A stretch of 64,000 nt of DNA from Stutzerimonas stutzeri (GTDB lineage: Bacteria > Pseudomonadota > Gammaproteobacteria > Pseudomonadales > Pseudomonadaceae): NCBI RefSeq assembly GCF_002890895.1, contig NZ_POUL01000015.1, positions 1 to 64,000 on the forward strand. Reading direction: 5' to 3'. Positions 27,621-36,793 of this stretch are shown here, piece by piece. The position numbers were made by a program, and so were the translations under genes. The notes under the pieces were generated by a model. That model was not told the DNA's origin. It ran no database searches and saw only the letters and a program-made list of their open reading frames with translations. Position 1 is the stretch's first letter; the number at the start of each line of letters is the position of its first letter.

Positions 27621-28934
27621 TTAATTCAATTCGTTGGCGAAGCGCCCGACTGCGCTGACGACCTGCTTGGCCCCGTCCTGAATCTCGACGATCACGGCGC
27701 CGGCCTGGTTGGCCAGGGACAGGCCTTGTGCTGCCTGCTCGCGGCTGTTGGCCATCTCTCGTACCGCTTCATCCACCAGTGCCTGGTTCTTTTGCACCAC
27801 GCTGACGATTTCTTCGGTGGCGGCGCTGGTGCGGCCGGCCAGCTGGCGAACTTCATCGGCGACCACGGCAAAACCGCGTCCCTGTTCACCGGCGCGTGCC
27901 GCTTCGATGGCGGCGTTGAGTGCCAGCAGGTTGGTTTGTGCAGCGATGCCGCCAATGGTCTGGACGATGGAGCTGATCAGATGCGATTGCTGACCTAGCG
28001 CCTCGATACCTTGAGTCGCCGACTCGACCTCCTCGGCGATGCGCTGCATGGTTGCCACCGTATCCTTGACCACCACGGCGCCGCGCTCGGCGCTGGTGTC
28101 GGTCTTGCGGGACACGTCATAAGCGATGCTCGCGGCCTCGCGCACCTCCTCTTCACGGGCAACCTGGTCGCTGACCACACTGGCGAACTTGACGACTTTG
28201 CACAGCTTGCCTTCGGTGTCATACACGGGGTTGTAGGTCGCTTCCAACCAGACGTCCCGGCCCATGCTGTCGATGCGCTTGAAGCGGTTCGCAACGAACT
28301 CGCCACGGTTAAGCGTCTGCCAGAAGGTCTTGTACTGCTGGGAAGACGCTTCTTCCGGAGTGCAGAACATGCTGTGGTGCTTGCCCACGATCTGCTTGAG
28401 CGAATAGCCCATGCCTTGCAGGAACTGGTCGTTGGCCGAAACTACAGTGCCGTCCAGATTGAACTGGATGACCGCGGTAGAACGCAGCAGTGCGTTGATA
28501 AACGCTTCGTTCTCCTTGGCGAGCTGCAGCTCTTTGGTCACTTCCCGGGCGTAGCCGCTCATGTGAAGCAGCTTGCCGTGAGCATCCAGGATCGGATACC
28601 AGTCGATGTGCAGCCAGGCGAGGCTGCCATCGGTGCGCAGAAACCGATAGTCGTCGCTGACGGGTGCAAGCTGGGACACGGCGGCTCGAAAATTGTGAAA
28701 GCAGGGCAGGTTTTTTACATAGGCCGGCACGATGTCCGCCATAAGGCGGCCCTGCAGTTGCTCGACGTTGTAGCCGAGCGTCTTGGCGAACTTCTGATTG
28801 ACTGACACCATCCGAAACTCGGTGTCGAGGGTGATCGACAGCATCGTGGCACCCATCTGATCACGGAGCTGTCTTAGCAGAGACAGTTCTGCAGCCTGTT
28901 CTTCGAGTTGTTTTTTTAGTTGGCCGTTGAACAT
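27621..28934 (-). CDS. Soluble PAS-PAS chemoreceptor, BdlA/Aer2-like
   Basis: Protein of 437 residues from ATG 28934. A short coiled coil ([20 protein letters not shown]) is followed by two PAS domains (about 30-140 and 150-270, each ending with a PAC-like segment such as [17 protein letters not shown] and [14 protein letters not shown]), then a short methyl-accepting signalling domain with [20 protein letters not shown]. No membrane helices, so a cytoplasmic receptor. The order PAS-PAS-MCP is that of BdlA, the P. aeruginosa biofilm-dispersion protein, but ortholog status is not shown. The frame is open to 29000; the internal Met matches BdlA-type N-termini. Confidence 0.85.
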   Translation of the reverse strand: MFNGQLKKQLEEQAAELSLLRQLRDQMGATMLSITLDTEFRMVSVNQKFAKTLGYNVEQLQGRLMADIVPAYVKNLPCFHNFRAAVSQLAPVSDDYRFLRTDGSLAWLHIDWYPILDAHGKLLHMSGYAREVTKELQLAKENEAFINALLRSTAVIQFNLDGTVVSANDQFLQGMGYSLKQIVGKHHSMFCTPEEASSQQYKTFWQTLNRGEFVANRFKRIDSMGRDVWLEATYNPVYDTEGKLCKVVKFASVVSDQVAREEEVREAASIAYDVSRKTDTSAERGAVVVKDTVATMQRIAEEVESATQGIEALGQQSHLISSIVQTIGGIAAQTNLLALNAAIEAARAGEQGRGFAVVADEVRQLAGRTSAATEEIVSVVQKNQALVDEAVREMANSREQAAQGLSLANQAGAVIVEIQDGAKQVVSAVGRFANELN

Positions 28935-29021
28935 GAAAGCACCAGATGGTGAATGGACGTACCTCTCTATCGGCACGCCGCTTTCATACTTGATGCTCAA
29001 TAATTGGTCGGGGCGTGCAGA

Positions 29022-29435
29022 TCAGTCGACCTGCTCCAGGCGCACTCGGATCACGCCGGCGCGGGTGCTGGCGATGCGTTCAAAGGCTGCTTTGGACAGG
29101 TCGATGATTCGCCCTCGCACGAACGGCCCGCGGTCGTTTATGCGTACCACCACGCTTTTGCCGTTGCGGGTGTTGATCACCCGAACCTTGGTGCCGAAGG
29201 GCAGGGTGCGGTGCGCCGCTGTCAGCGCATTCTGGTCGAAACGTTCGCCGCTGGCGGTCAGTTTGTTGTGGTGCTGGTTACCGTAATACGAGGCTTTGCC
29301 CGAGCCGATCTGCTCCCCGGAAACGGGCGCTGGCGGCTGGTCTGTAGTCGGTTCCTTCGGTGGGGCTGTCGTACAGCCAGCAACAGAGGCGAACAAAAGC
29401 AGTGCAGCGATCCAATTGACTGGCCTGTTGAGCAT
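29022..29435 (-). CDS. Short RlpA-like septal lytic transglycosylase lipoprotein
   Basis: Lipoprotein of 137 residues from ATG 29435 (AAGGATCGAAGG upstream), with lipobox LLFASVAGCTT. One double-psi beta-barrel RlpA domain follows: ASYYGNQHHNKLTASGERFD, AAHRTLPFGTKVRV and RINDRGPFV. The residues equivalent to the RlpA catalytic Glu, Asp and His (GERFD and AAH) and the Asp of NDRGP are present, so it may cleave naked glycan strands. The usual C-terminal SPOR domain is absent, so it should not be targeted to septal glycan in the way full-length RlpA is. The open frame to 29585 has no ribosome site. Confidence 0.85.
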   Translation of the reverse strand: MLNRPVNWIAALLLFASVAGCTTAPPKEPTTDQPPAPVSGEQIGSGKASYYGNQHHNKLTASGERFDQNALTAAHRTLPFGTKVRVINTRNGKSVVVRINDRGPFVRGRIIDLSKAAFERIASTRAGVIRVRLEQVD

Positions 29436-29683
29436 CCTTCGATCCTTGTCTTCACGCTGAGGCTTTACGCCCCTCGTGGGGGCAAGAGCGCGGTGCCATT
29501 TAGGAGTGTCCATTCGCCAGTAAGTTTGCTGAGGCAATGAATTTCGACAGCTGCGTCCAACCAGCCACTGTTGCCCGGTGCGCAACTTCCAGGTGCGGCT
29601 TTATCGTTTACGGTGTAACGCAGGGGCTGGTTATCGGCGCCAGCCGGACGCCGAGATGGCATCCGTTGGGCCTGGGACTCATG

Positions 29684-31696
29684 TCAGGCGTGGGGCTTGC
29701 TGCGGATCGTTTTCATCAGATCAGCCGGGGTAATGTGGCCGACTACACCGCTGCCGCTGCCGCTGCCGCTGCCTGGCTGCGGCAGGCTGAGGATGTTGTC
29801 CTTGATCTTGCCGATCACATGCATCTCGCATGGTTTGCAATCGAATTTCAGGGTCAGCACTTCGTCGCCATGTACCAGCTGCATCGGGGCGACCTTGGTG
29901 CGCACGCCGGTCACGCCTTTGGCCTGTTTCGGACAGAGGTTGAAGGAGAAGCGCAGGCAGTGTTTGGTGATCATCACCGGCACTTCGCCGGTTTCCTCGT
30001 GGGCCTCGTAGGCTGCGTCGATCAGCTGCACGCCGTAACGGTGGTAGAAGGCGCGGGCTTTCTCGTTGTAGACGTTGTAGAGGAAGGACAGGTGCGCTTC
30101 CGGGTAAACCGGCGGCGGCACGCTGACGGCCTTGCGGCTGCCCAGCGGACGAATCGCTTCGCGGGCTTCGGTCAGCGCCTCAATCGCCTCGCGGCGCAGC
30201 GCCTTCAACTGCGAGTTGGGGATAAAGAAGGCCTGCGGCGCGTCCACGTCCACTTCTTCGGCGTGGTAGATGGTCGTGCCCAGCTGGCTCAGCAGGTCCG
30301 TAATCTGGCTGGGCACCTGCTCCGGCTTCTTCGCTTCGCCAAACGGGCCGGCCAGCGAAACCGTGGCGTAAGCGCCTTCTTCGCTGGTGACGTGCAGCTC
30401 CAGCGCGTCCGCCCGCAGCTTGGCCAGCCAGCGCACGCCAATACGGCGCTCGGCGGAAGTTTTGAGCAGCGCGTTCTGCCAGTTGTGGTCCAGGTTGCGG
30501 TTCAGCGGATGGTTCGGCCGCAGCTGGCGTATCGCCGCGGGCATTTCGTTGGGCTCGACGCGGTACTCCCAAAACTGCTGACCGTATTCTTCGAATTGCT
30601 TGAGCTGTTCGACCACGCTGGCGCGGAAACCCACTACCTCGCGCTTGATCAGCACGTTCAGGCCATCGCCGTTGGACAGCGGCTCGCGGGTCTGCACGGT
30701 CAGGTCGTACTTGCCGACCTTGAGCACTTCGCCTACAGCGAGGCCGGTGAAGGTCGGTGAATCGAAGGCACCAATGTCGATCTTGCGGTCGGTGACAAAA
30801 TAGTCGGTGCTGCCGCGGTGAAAGGTCTTGTCCGGGTCCGGCACGAAGAAATGGTCGGTACGGCCGCTGGAAGCGCGCGCCAGATCGGGGCGGTCCAAGA
30901 GGATTTCGTCGAGGCGCTGGCGGTAGTAAGCGGTGATGTTCTTCACATAGCTCACATCCTTGTAGCGCCCTTCGATCTTGAACGAACGCACGCCGGCATC
31001 GACCAGCGCGCGCAGGTTGGCGCTCTGGTTGTTGTCCTTCATCGATAACAGGTGCTTGTCGAAGGCGACCACTCGGCCCTGATCATCTTTCAGGGTGTAG
31101 GGCAGGCGGCAGGCCTGGGAGCAGTCGCCGCGATTGGCACTGCGGCCGTTCTGCGCGTGGGAGATGTTGCACTGCCCGGAAAACGCCACGCATAGGGCAC
31201 CGTGGATGAAAAACTCGATGGCGGCATCCGTCTCGTCGCTGATCGCGCGGATTTCCTGCAGGTTTAGTTCGCGGGCCAACACCAGCTGCGAGAAGCCAGC
31301 CTGATCCAGAAACTTGGCGCGCTCCAGGGTGCGGATATCGGTCTGGGTACTGGCGTGCAACTCGATCGGTGGGATGTCCATTTCCATCACACCCATATCC
31401 TGCACGATCAGCGCATCCACGCCGATTTCGTAGAGCTGCCAGATCAGCGCCCGGGCCGCTTCCAGCTCGTCGTCATGCAGGATGGTGTTGATGGTGACGA
31501 ACACCCGCGCATGGAACAGATGGGCAAATTTCACCAGCTCGGCAATGTCCGCCACGCTGTTCTCGGCGTTGTGCCGCGCCCCGAAACTCGGCCCGCCGAT
31601 GTACACCGCATCGGCGCCATGCAGGATGGCCTCGCGGGCAATGGTGGTGTCCCGAGCAGGGGACAGCAGTTCGAGATGGTGCTTGGGCAAGGACAT
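29684..31696 (-). CDS. rlhA: U32 peptidase-family protein, RlhA (23S rRNA hydroxylation) type
   Basis: Protein of 670 residues from ATG 31696. The U32 signature EFFIHGALCVAFSGQCNIS is present with further cysteines (GDCSQACRL, and CKPCEMH near the end) that fit the iron-sulfur cluster of this family. LELLSPARDTTIAREAILHG opens the TIM-barrel. The long form (about 650-670 residues with C-terminal collagenase-like domain) corresponds to RlhA/YdcP, which hydroxylates C2501 of 23S rRNA, rather than the shorter TrhP. A Ser-Gly repeat stretch (SGSGSGSG) near residue 640 is unusual. An upstream frame to 31981 overlaps the receptor promoter and is unlikely to be used. Confidence 0.8.
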   Translation of the reverse strand: MSLPKHHLELLSPARDTTIAREAILHGADAVYIGGPSFGARHNAENSVADIAELVKFAHLFHARVFVTINTILHDDELEAARALIWQLYEIGVDALIVQDMGVMEMDIPPIELHASTQTDIRTLERAKFLDQAGFSQLVLARELNLQEIRAISDETDAAIEFFIHGALCVAFSGQCNISHAQNGRSANRGDCSQACRLPYTLKDDQGRVVAFDKHLLSMKDNNQSANLRALVDAGVRSFKIEGRYKDVSYVKNITAYYRQRLDEILLDRPDLARASSGRTDHFFVPDPDKTFHRGSTDYFVTDRKIDIGAFDSPTFTGLAVGEVLKVGKYDLTVQTREPLSNGDGLNVLIKREVVGFRASVVEQLKQFEEYGQQFWEYRVEPNEMPAAIRQLRPNHPLNRNLDHNWQNALLKTSAERRIGVRWLAKLRADALELHVTSEEGAYATVSLAGPFGEAKKPEQVPSQITDLLSQLGTTIYHAEEVDVDAPQAFFIPNSQLKALRREAIEALTEAREAIRPLGSRKAVSVPPPVYPEAHLSFLYNVYNEKARAFYHRYGVQLIDAAYEAHEETGEVPVMITKHCLRFSFNLCPKQAKGVTGVRTKVAPMQLVHGDEVLTLKFDCKPCEMHVIGKIKDNILSLPQPGSGSGSGSGVVGHITPADLMKTIRSKPHA

Positions 31697-31854
31697 GGAC
31701 GCGGACCGGGTTTGAATCGAAAGTCGCGCATTGTAATGGCTTAAGGGGCTTTTGGGATTGGCCGCTGGGCGAGTAGGGCGCGCCGATGAAGTCCGGCGGC
31801 TTGGTCGTTCGTTCCATGAGGGGACTTTCGGCAATCCTGATACGAACATATAAT

Positions 31855-31873
31855 GCGAAAGATTCTCATAATC
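31855..31873. promoter_or_regulatory. Fur box in front of the siderophore receptor
   Basis: The 19 bases ending ATTCTCATAATC match the Fur consensus GATAATGATAATCATTATC at 13 of 19 positions. It lies 25 bp before the receptor ATG (31898), where TATAAT-like TATAAT(GC) at 31849-31854 could be the -10 element. Iron-dependent repression is expected. Confidence 0.65.
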
Positions 31874-31897
31874 GATCACATTACATGGAAGCCAGAG

Positions 31898-34132
31898 ATG
31901 TCGACCACCACGTTTGCCCAGCTCGACCCCGCCGCTGGACGCTCTAAGCTCGCCCTGAAGCCGCTCACGCTGGTAGCTCACCTACTCGCTGTTGGGGCGC
32001 TCCTTCCCGCCATGCCTGTTTACGCGCAGTCAACCGCTGCAACTGAGGCAGACGAGGCAACCACCCTCGAAGCGGTCACCATCACCGGTGAGGCGGTACA
32101 AGACGTGACGGAAGGAACGGGCTCCTACACGACGGGCGCTGCACGCACGTCCACCCCGCTCAGCATGTCCCTTCGCGAAACGCCGCAGTCGGTCAGCGTG
32201 ATAACGCAGCAGCGCATTGAAGATCAGGACATGCAGACCATTCTCGATGTGGTGAATAACACCACCGGTGTTTCGGTCAACCGCTACGAAACCGATCGAG
32301 CTCAGTTCAACGCGCGCGGGTTCGAGATCAACTCGCTGATGATCGACGGTGTGCCGACGATATGGGAGCAGCCTTGGAGCTCGGGTGAGATGTTCAGCAG
32401 CCTGGCGATGTATGACCGCGTGGAAGTGGTCCGAGGCGCCAACGGTCTGATGGCGGGGGCGGGGGAGCCATCCGCTTCGCTCAACCTGGTCCGCAAACGT
32501 GCCAGCAGCCGGGACCTGACCGGTTCGGTCGAGGTGAGCGCTGGAAGCTGGGACACCTATGGCACGCTGGGCGATCTGTCCTTTGCCCTGAACGAAGCCG
32601 GCACGGTGCGTGCGAGGCTGGTTGGCGAATACAACGAGGGCGATAGCTGGATCGATTTGAAGTCCACGGAGCGCGAAACTTTCTACGGCACCATGGACGT
32701 CGACCTGACGCCCGACACTACGCTTTGGTTCGGACTGAGCCGCCAGGAAAACAACTCGGACGCGCCGATGTGGGGCGGGTTGCCGATCTGGTATGCCGAC
32801 GGCAGCCGCGCGGACTGGAATCGCTCCAAGACAACGTCGGCAGAGTGGAGCAAGTGGGACAGCACCTACGAGACCTACTTCGTCAACCTGGACCACTTCT
32901 TCGCCAATGATTGGCAGGTCAATCTGAGCTACAACCGCGGTGAGCGCACCTCCGATTCTTATCTGCTGTACCTATCCGGCAATCCTGGTCGGGACGGTAG
33001 CGCACCCATGTCTTCATTCCCCGGCTCGTATGAAACCGAGACCGTGCAGGACGACTACAGCATCCGTTTCAGCGGTCCGTTTGCGCTGCTAGGCCGCGAG
33101 CATGAAGCGGCTATTGGCTACATCTACAGCAACCAGGATTTCGATGCGGATACGCACCTTGCCCAGACCGGCTTTCAGGGTGTTCCGAATTTCGACGCCT
33201 ACAGTGGCGATTTCGCTGCCCCTGTATGGGGCTCACTGACTGAATACGGTTACGGTGAGGTAACCCAAAAAGGCCTCTACGGTGTCACGCGGTTGAACGT
33301 GACCGATTCGCTCAAGCTGATTGTTGGTGCCCGCGACAGCAACTACGAAAAGACCAGTGGCGATATCTACTCCGAAGAGTCACATATCGATGTGAATCAC
33401 GAGCTGACGCCATACGGTGGTGTCGTCTATGACCTCTCCGAGACTCTTTCGGCCTACGCCAGCTATACCGAAATCTTCCTTCCGCAGTCCGAGCGAGACA
33501 TCAGCGGTCAGCAGATGGAGCCGATCGTTGGTGAGAGCTACGAAACTGGCTTGAAAGCAGAGTTCTTCGAGGGGCGTCTCAACGCCTCGGCAGCGATTTT
33601 CCAGATCAAGCAGGACAATCTCGCACAAAGCACCGGCATCGTCATTCCGGGAACCCTGGCCGAGTTCGCCTATGAGGCAACCGAAGGGGCAACCAGCAAG
33701 GGCTTTGAGCTGGAGGTGTCGGGCGAAGTGGCGGAGGGTTGGAACGTCGCGGCAGGCTATACCCAATTCAATGTCCGCGATGCCGATGGTGAGGACGTCA
33801 ATACCCGCTACCCGACCAAGCTGCTGCGTACCTTCACAACCTATCGTCTACCAGGTGCGTTCAATAAGCTGACCATTGGCGGGGGCGTGAACTGGCAGGA
33901 CAGCATCTACACCTATGCCACCAATCCAGCCGGCAATCGCGAGAAAATCGAACAGGAAGCATATGCCCTGGTGAACCTGATGGCGCGCTATGAAGTGACC
34001 GACAATCTCACTGCTCAGTTGAACGTGGACAATCTGACCGACGAAGAATACTTCGATATGTTCGAAGCCTATGGTGCGCTGACATACGGTGCGCCGCGCA
34101 GCGTCACTGCATCCGCGAAGTATCGCTTCTGA
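31898..34132 (+). CDS. TonB-dependent siderophore receptor (FhuE/FpvA-like)
   Basis: Outer-membrane receptor, 744 residues from ATG 31898 (GGAAGCCAGAG upstream). Signal peptide to about residue 43 (LLPAMPVYAQS). TonB-box region VTITGEAV, plug domain with SLRETPQSVSVITQQRIEDQ, FNARGFEINSLMIDGVP and VEVVRGANGLMAGAGEPSA, and a 22-strand barrel ending VTASAKYRF. The plug phrasing is that of hydroxamate/mixed siderophore receptors such as FhuE, FpvA and FoxA. No N-terminal signalling domain, so no sigma/anti-sigma surface signalling. A Fur box precedes and a strong terminator follows. Confidence 0.92.
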   Translation: MSTTTFAQLDPAAGRSKLALKPLTLVAHLLAVGALLPAMPVYAQSTAATEADEATTLEAVTITGEAVQDVTEGTGSYTTGAARTSTPLSMSLRETPQSVSVITQQRIEDQDMQTILDVVNNTTGVSVNRYETDRAQFNARGFEINSLMIDGVPTIWEQPWSSGEMFSSLAMYDRVEVVRGANGLMAGAGEPSASLNLVRKRASSRDLTGSVEVSAGSWDTYGTLGDLSFALNEAGTVRARLVGEYNEGDSWIDLKSTERETFYGTMDVDLTPDTTLWFGLSRQENNSDAPMWGGLPIWYADGSRADWNRSKTTSAEWSKWDSTYETYFVNLDHFFANDWQVNLSYNRGERTSDSYLLYLSGNPGRDGSAPMSSFPGSYETETVQDDYSIRFSGPFALLGREHEAAIGYIYSNQDFDADTHLAQTGFQGVPNFDAYSGDFAAPVWGSLTEYGYGEVTQKGLYGVTRLNVTDSLKLIVGARDSNYEKTSGDIYSEESHIDVNHELTPYGGVVYDLSETLSAYASYTEIFLPQSERDISGQQMEPIVGESYETGLKAEFFEGRLNASAAIFQIKQDNLAQSTGIVIPGTLAEFAYEATEGATSKGFELEVSGEVAEGWNVAAGYTQFNVRDADGEDVNTRYPTKLLRTFTTYRLPGAFNKLTIGGGVNWQDSIYTYATNPAGNREKIEQEAYALVNLMARYEVTDNLTAQLNVDNLTDEEYFDMFEAYGALTYGAPRSVTASAKYRF

Positions 34133-34185
34133 CGGATGCGCTTGGCTGAACGGTGTCCCCTAAAGGCTCACGTAAAGCTGTAATC

Positions 34186-34216
34186 AAAAGCCCCGACCGC
34201 AAGGCCGGGGCTTTTT
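34186..34216 (+). terminator. Rho-independent terminator after the siderophore receptor
   Basis: AAAAGCCCCG (34186-34195) pairs with CGGGGCTTTT (34206-34215), loop of 10 nt, followed by TC; the T-run is part of the second arm. 54 bp after the receptor stop. Confidence 0.85.
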
Positions 34217-34415
34217 CGTTATCAATGCGCGGGCGTTCTGCAAATTAAGAGCTGCGGCGCGGATAGGGCAGACCCCTGAGTTCTGGGGCTAAAGAATAGC
34301 TCCGCTCGACATGTGTTCGTGCCGCCGATTTGTAGCGTGGACGCCTATGAACAAGCTGTGCCGCACTGGCCAGAACACTTTGTGCGCGAGCTTATGCGGT
34401 CAGCCGCTTCATGCC

Positions 34416-34751
34416 CTACAGCAACGCCACTACCACCCAAATCGATGCGCCTAGCATAGGCAACGATGTCGCCACGCGCGGCGCATAGGGGATCAACATC
34501 AACAACGCAAAGCCCGCCAGCGAGATCAGGCCGAACCAACCAACCACGGCCATGCCGCCCGGCCAGACCTGGCAGGACGCATACACGGCGAGCCCGAGCA
34601 GAACACTACCGACCGGTACACATACGCGACGAAGTTTGGTCGGTACGCGCGGATTGACCAGCTGCTTCCAGTGGCGCTCCTTGTTCAGGCAGAAACCCAG
34701 CATGCCGGCGTAGGCCAGTACAAGGCTGGCGAATAGGGCTGAATCGTTCAT
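34416..34751 (-). CDS. DUF3325 small membrane protein of the PepSY operon
   Basis: Protein of 111 residues from ATG 34751, which overlaps the PepSY stop (ATGA). Three hydrophobic segments are visible (ALFASLVLAYAGMLGFCL, VGSVLLGLAVYASCQVW, VVGWFGLISLAGFALLMLIPY), and the phrase CLNKERHWKQL is typical of DUF3325. These proteins are found almost only in operons with PepSY and DUF3649 membrane proteins next to siderophore receptors. Function unknown; last gene of the operon. Upstream frame to 34916 is the shadow of the PepSY coding region. Confidence 0.85.
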   Translation of the reverse strand: MNDSALFASLVLAYAGMLGFCLNKERHWKQLVNPRVPTKLRRVCVPVGSVLLGLAVYASCQVWPGGMAVVGWFGLISLAGFALLMLIPYAPRVATSLPMLGASIWVVVALL

Positions 34752-36310
34752 GACGATGCTCCGTGAACTGGGCGGTTCGGGCGAGGCGAGCGGGCGTTTC
34801 GGGCGGCGATGACCGACGGTATTTTCCACACGGTCCAGCCCAATAGCAGTCCCATCGAAGCCACGCTCGCCAGCAGGGACAGCCGCAGGCTGTCTTGAGT
34901 GATAGGTGCAGTCCACAGGTCCAGCAACGGCAGGGTGAAGGCCATCAGTGCTGTGGCTGATAGCTGTTCGCGCCAGGCCGCCAGCGGATTGCGCAGCCAG
35001 CCGTGCAGCCAGCTCAGCGCCCAGACGCCGAAGAACACGCGCAGCTCCCAGTCCTGACGGTCAGCCAGCGCGGCCGGCAGCAGCCGGTTACTCCACAGCA
35101 GCGTCGTACAGGCCAGCAAAAGCCCGGCAACGATTGCCACGTTGAGGCTCTCCACCACGCGCAGAAAGTGTGGGTTGGCCTTGGCCTGTTTGCGTTGTTT
35201 GACGGCATAGAGCACCAGTCCCGTACCGATCATGGCGCAGCTGATCAGGCCGCAGATGAAATACAGCCAACGCATCGGATAGCCGCCGAACTGCGCGAAG
35301 TGCAGGCCCGCCATCACCCGTTGGGTCAGCTGGCTGGTGCGTGACGGCTCGGGCGCCTGAGTCAGCTCGCCAGTGACGCCGTTGAAGACCATGCCTTCGC
35401 CCTTGGTCAGCTCGATTCGGTTGCCCAGTACCGGTCGGGCCGTGACCTGGGCGTTAGTCTTGCCAGGGTTGCTGACGGCCAGACCGCCGATCATGCCCTC
35501 GCCATAGTGCGCTTCGGCGCGGCTGACGATTTGACCCAATGCCAGCATAGGTGCAGCTGGTGCCGCGACGGGCTTGCTGCCGCGTCCCTCGCCGCGTGGC
35601 GCCTGCTCGACAGCGCGCCCTGACTGCGCATCGCGAAAATAGGCCTGGCGGTCGCCGTCATAAAGGGCATCCACCGCTGCCGGCATGTAGAGCAGAAAAA
35701 AGATGGCCAGCCCGGTGTAGGTGATCATCAAGTGAAACGGCAGCAGCAGGACGGCACTGGCGTTATGGGCGTCCAGCCAGGAGCGCTGCCCTTTGGCGGG
35801 CCGAAAGGTGAAGAACTCCTTGAAGATCTTCTTGTGGATGATGATGCCGCTGATCAGCGCCACCAGCATCGCCATGGCCGCAAACCCCACCACCCATACC
35901 CCCAGCGTGCGCGGCAGATGCAGCGTGTAGTGAAAATGGAAGAAGAAGTTGCCGCCGATGGTTTCGCGCGGCTCGATGGTCGCCCCGGAAACCGGATCCA
36001 GCTGAGTGCTCACCGCACCGCGGCGACGTTCGCCGACCGATACGCTGAGAGCGGGCGTGCGCTCAGTCGGCAGGCTGATGTTCCAGTTCGATTGGTCTGC
36101 ATGGTTGTCCATCAACCAGCGCTGCGCCACATTGGCCGCAGCGGCTGGTGACTGCGCCCTATCGACCAGCCCCGGCTGCATCCACCAATTGATCTCCTTG
36201 TCGAACACCGCGAGGGTGCCGGTGAGAAAAATGGCGAACAGCATCCAGCCGAGCAGCAGCCCGCACCAGGTATGCAGCCAGGACATCGATTGCGTCAGGC
36301 TGCCTCTCAT
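34748..36310 (-). CDS. PepSY-associated TM helix protein (iron/siderophore-linked reductase type)
   Basis: Inner-membrane protein of 520 residues from ATG 36310, which overlaps the DUF3649 stop. It begins SWLHTWCGLLLGWMLFAIFLTG, the first PepSY-TM helix with a conserved His, and has others such as FHFHYTLHLPRTLGVWVVGF and VLLLPFHLMITYTGLAIFFLL; a large periplasmic PepSY-like domain lies between. The His pairs in helices resemble haem-binding positions of ferrisiderophore reductases of this family (FoxB, FpvG relatives). Inference: reduction or handling of iron brought in by one of the flanking receptors. Confidence 0.87.
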   Translation of the reverse strand: MRGSLTQSMSWLHTWCGLLLGWMLFAIFLTGTLAVFDKEINWWMQPGLVDRAQSPAAAANVAQRWLMDNHADQSNWNISLPTERTPALSVSVGERRRGAVSTQLDPVSGATIEPRETIGGNFFFHFHYTLHLPRTLGVWVVGFAAMAMLVALISGIIIHKKIFKEFFTFRPAKGQRSWLDAHNASAVLLLPFHLMITYTGLAIFFLLYMPAAVDALYDGDRQAYFRDAQSGRAVEQAPRGEGRGSKPVAAPAAPMLALGQIVSRAEAHYGEGMIGGLAVSNPGKTNAQVTARPVLGNRIELTKGEGMVFNGVTGELTQAPEPSRTSQLTQRVMAGLHFAQFGGYPMRWLYFICGLISCAMIGTGLVLYAVKQRKQAKANPHFLRVVESLNVAIVAGLLLACTTLLWSNRLLPAALADRQDWELRVFFGVWALSWLHGWLRNPLAAWREQLSATALMAFTLPLLDLWTAPITQDSLRLSLLASVASMGLLLGWTVWKIPSVIAARNARSPRPNRPVHGASS

Positions 36311-36609
36311 TGCCACATCTCCAGCAACTGAGGCCAGAAGCCGATGACTGCCAAGGGAATTGCGAGCCCGGCACCGATCAGTACCCGCCGCAGCGATGCT
36401 GCCGCGAAGGTCCAGAGCACGAACGTCAGGTACACCACGAACGACAGCAACGACGACGCGGTAACCGCGTCGACCGGATCGAGCGGCAGCCACTGTGCGA
36501 GCGCGGCAGTGAAGGCGTAGGTGAAGGCATAACCGCCCAGGAGGGCCAGCATGGTACGGGCCGCGATGGCAGGCCAGGCACTTCTCGATTGAGTGGCAGA
36601 ACGGGTCAC
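36307..36609 (-). CDS. DUF3649 small membrane protein of the PepSY operon
   Basis: About 100 residues from the GTG at 36609; start uncertain because the frame is open to 36672 and the only ribosome-site-like sequence is GAGAAGC before the GTG. Starting further upstream would run into the hairpin at 36641-36672, which argues for the shorter form. Three hydrophobic stretches (TMLALLGGYAFTYAFTAALA, SLLSFVVYLTFVLWTFAAAS, GAGLAIPLAVIGFW) mark DUF3649. First gene of the DUF3649-PepSY-DUF3325 operon, each pair overlapping by four bases. Confidence 0.8.
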   Translation of the reverse strand: MTRSATQSRSAWPAIAARTMLALLGGYAFTYAFTAALAQWLPLDPVDAVTASSLLSFVVYLTFVLWTFAAASLRRVLIGAGLAIPLAVIGFWPQLLEMWQ

Positions 36610-36640
36610 GACGTGCTTCTCAGTGAGAGTCTTACGTAAA

Positions 36641-36672
36641 ATGCCCAACCGTCGTAAACGCCGGCTGGGCAT
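36641..36672 (-). terminator. Imperfect hairpin between CirA-like receptor and DUF3649 gene
   Basis: ATGCCCA and TGGGCAT outer arms, with CCG/CGG and CGT/ACG inner pairs separated by single mismatches and a 2-nt loop. Located 122 bp beyond the receptor stop and 31 bp before the chosen start of the next gene. Attenuator or terminator of the receptor transcript. Confidence 0.45.
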
Positions 36673-36691
36673 CGGTCTTGTGATGAACCGG

Positions 36692-36785
36692 GAGGGAGAC
36701 GTCCATGCGCCCCGTCCAAACTGATGATCGCTACCCCAGTCTTTCGGATCGAAGCGAGACGCCAGTTGGCAAAGACGTCTCCCTC
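36692..36785. repeat. Long-range 12-bp inverted repeat
   Basis: GAGGGAGACGTC (36692-36703) and GACGTCTCCCTC (36774-36785) are perfect inverted copies separated by 70 nt, in the gap between the receptor stop and the PepSY operon. It could fold the 3' end of the receptor mRNA or mark a small excisable segment; no known element type was recognised. Confidence 0.5.
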
Positions 36786-36793
36786 ACGACACC

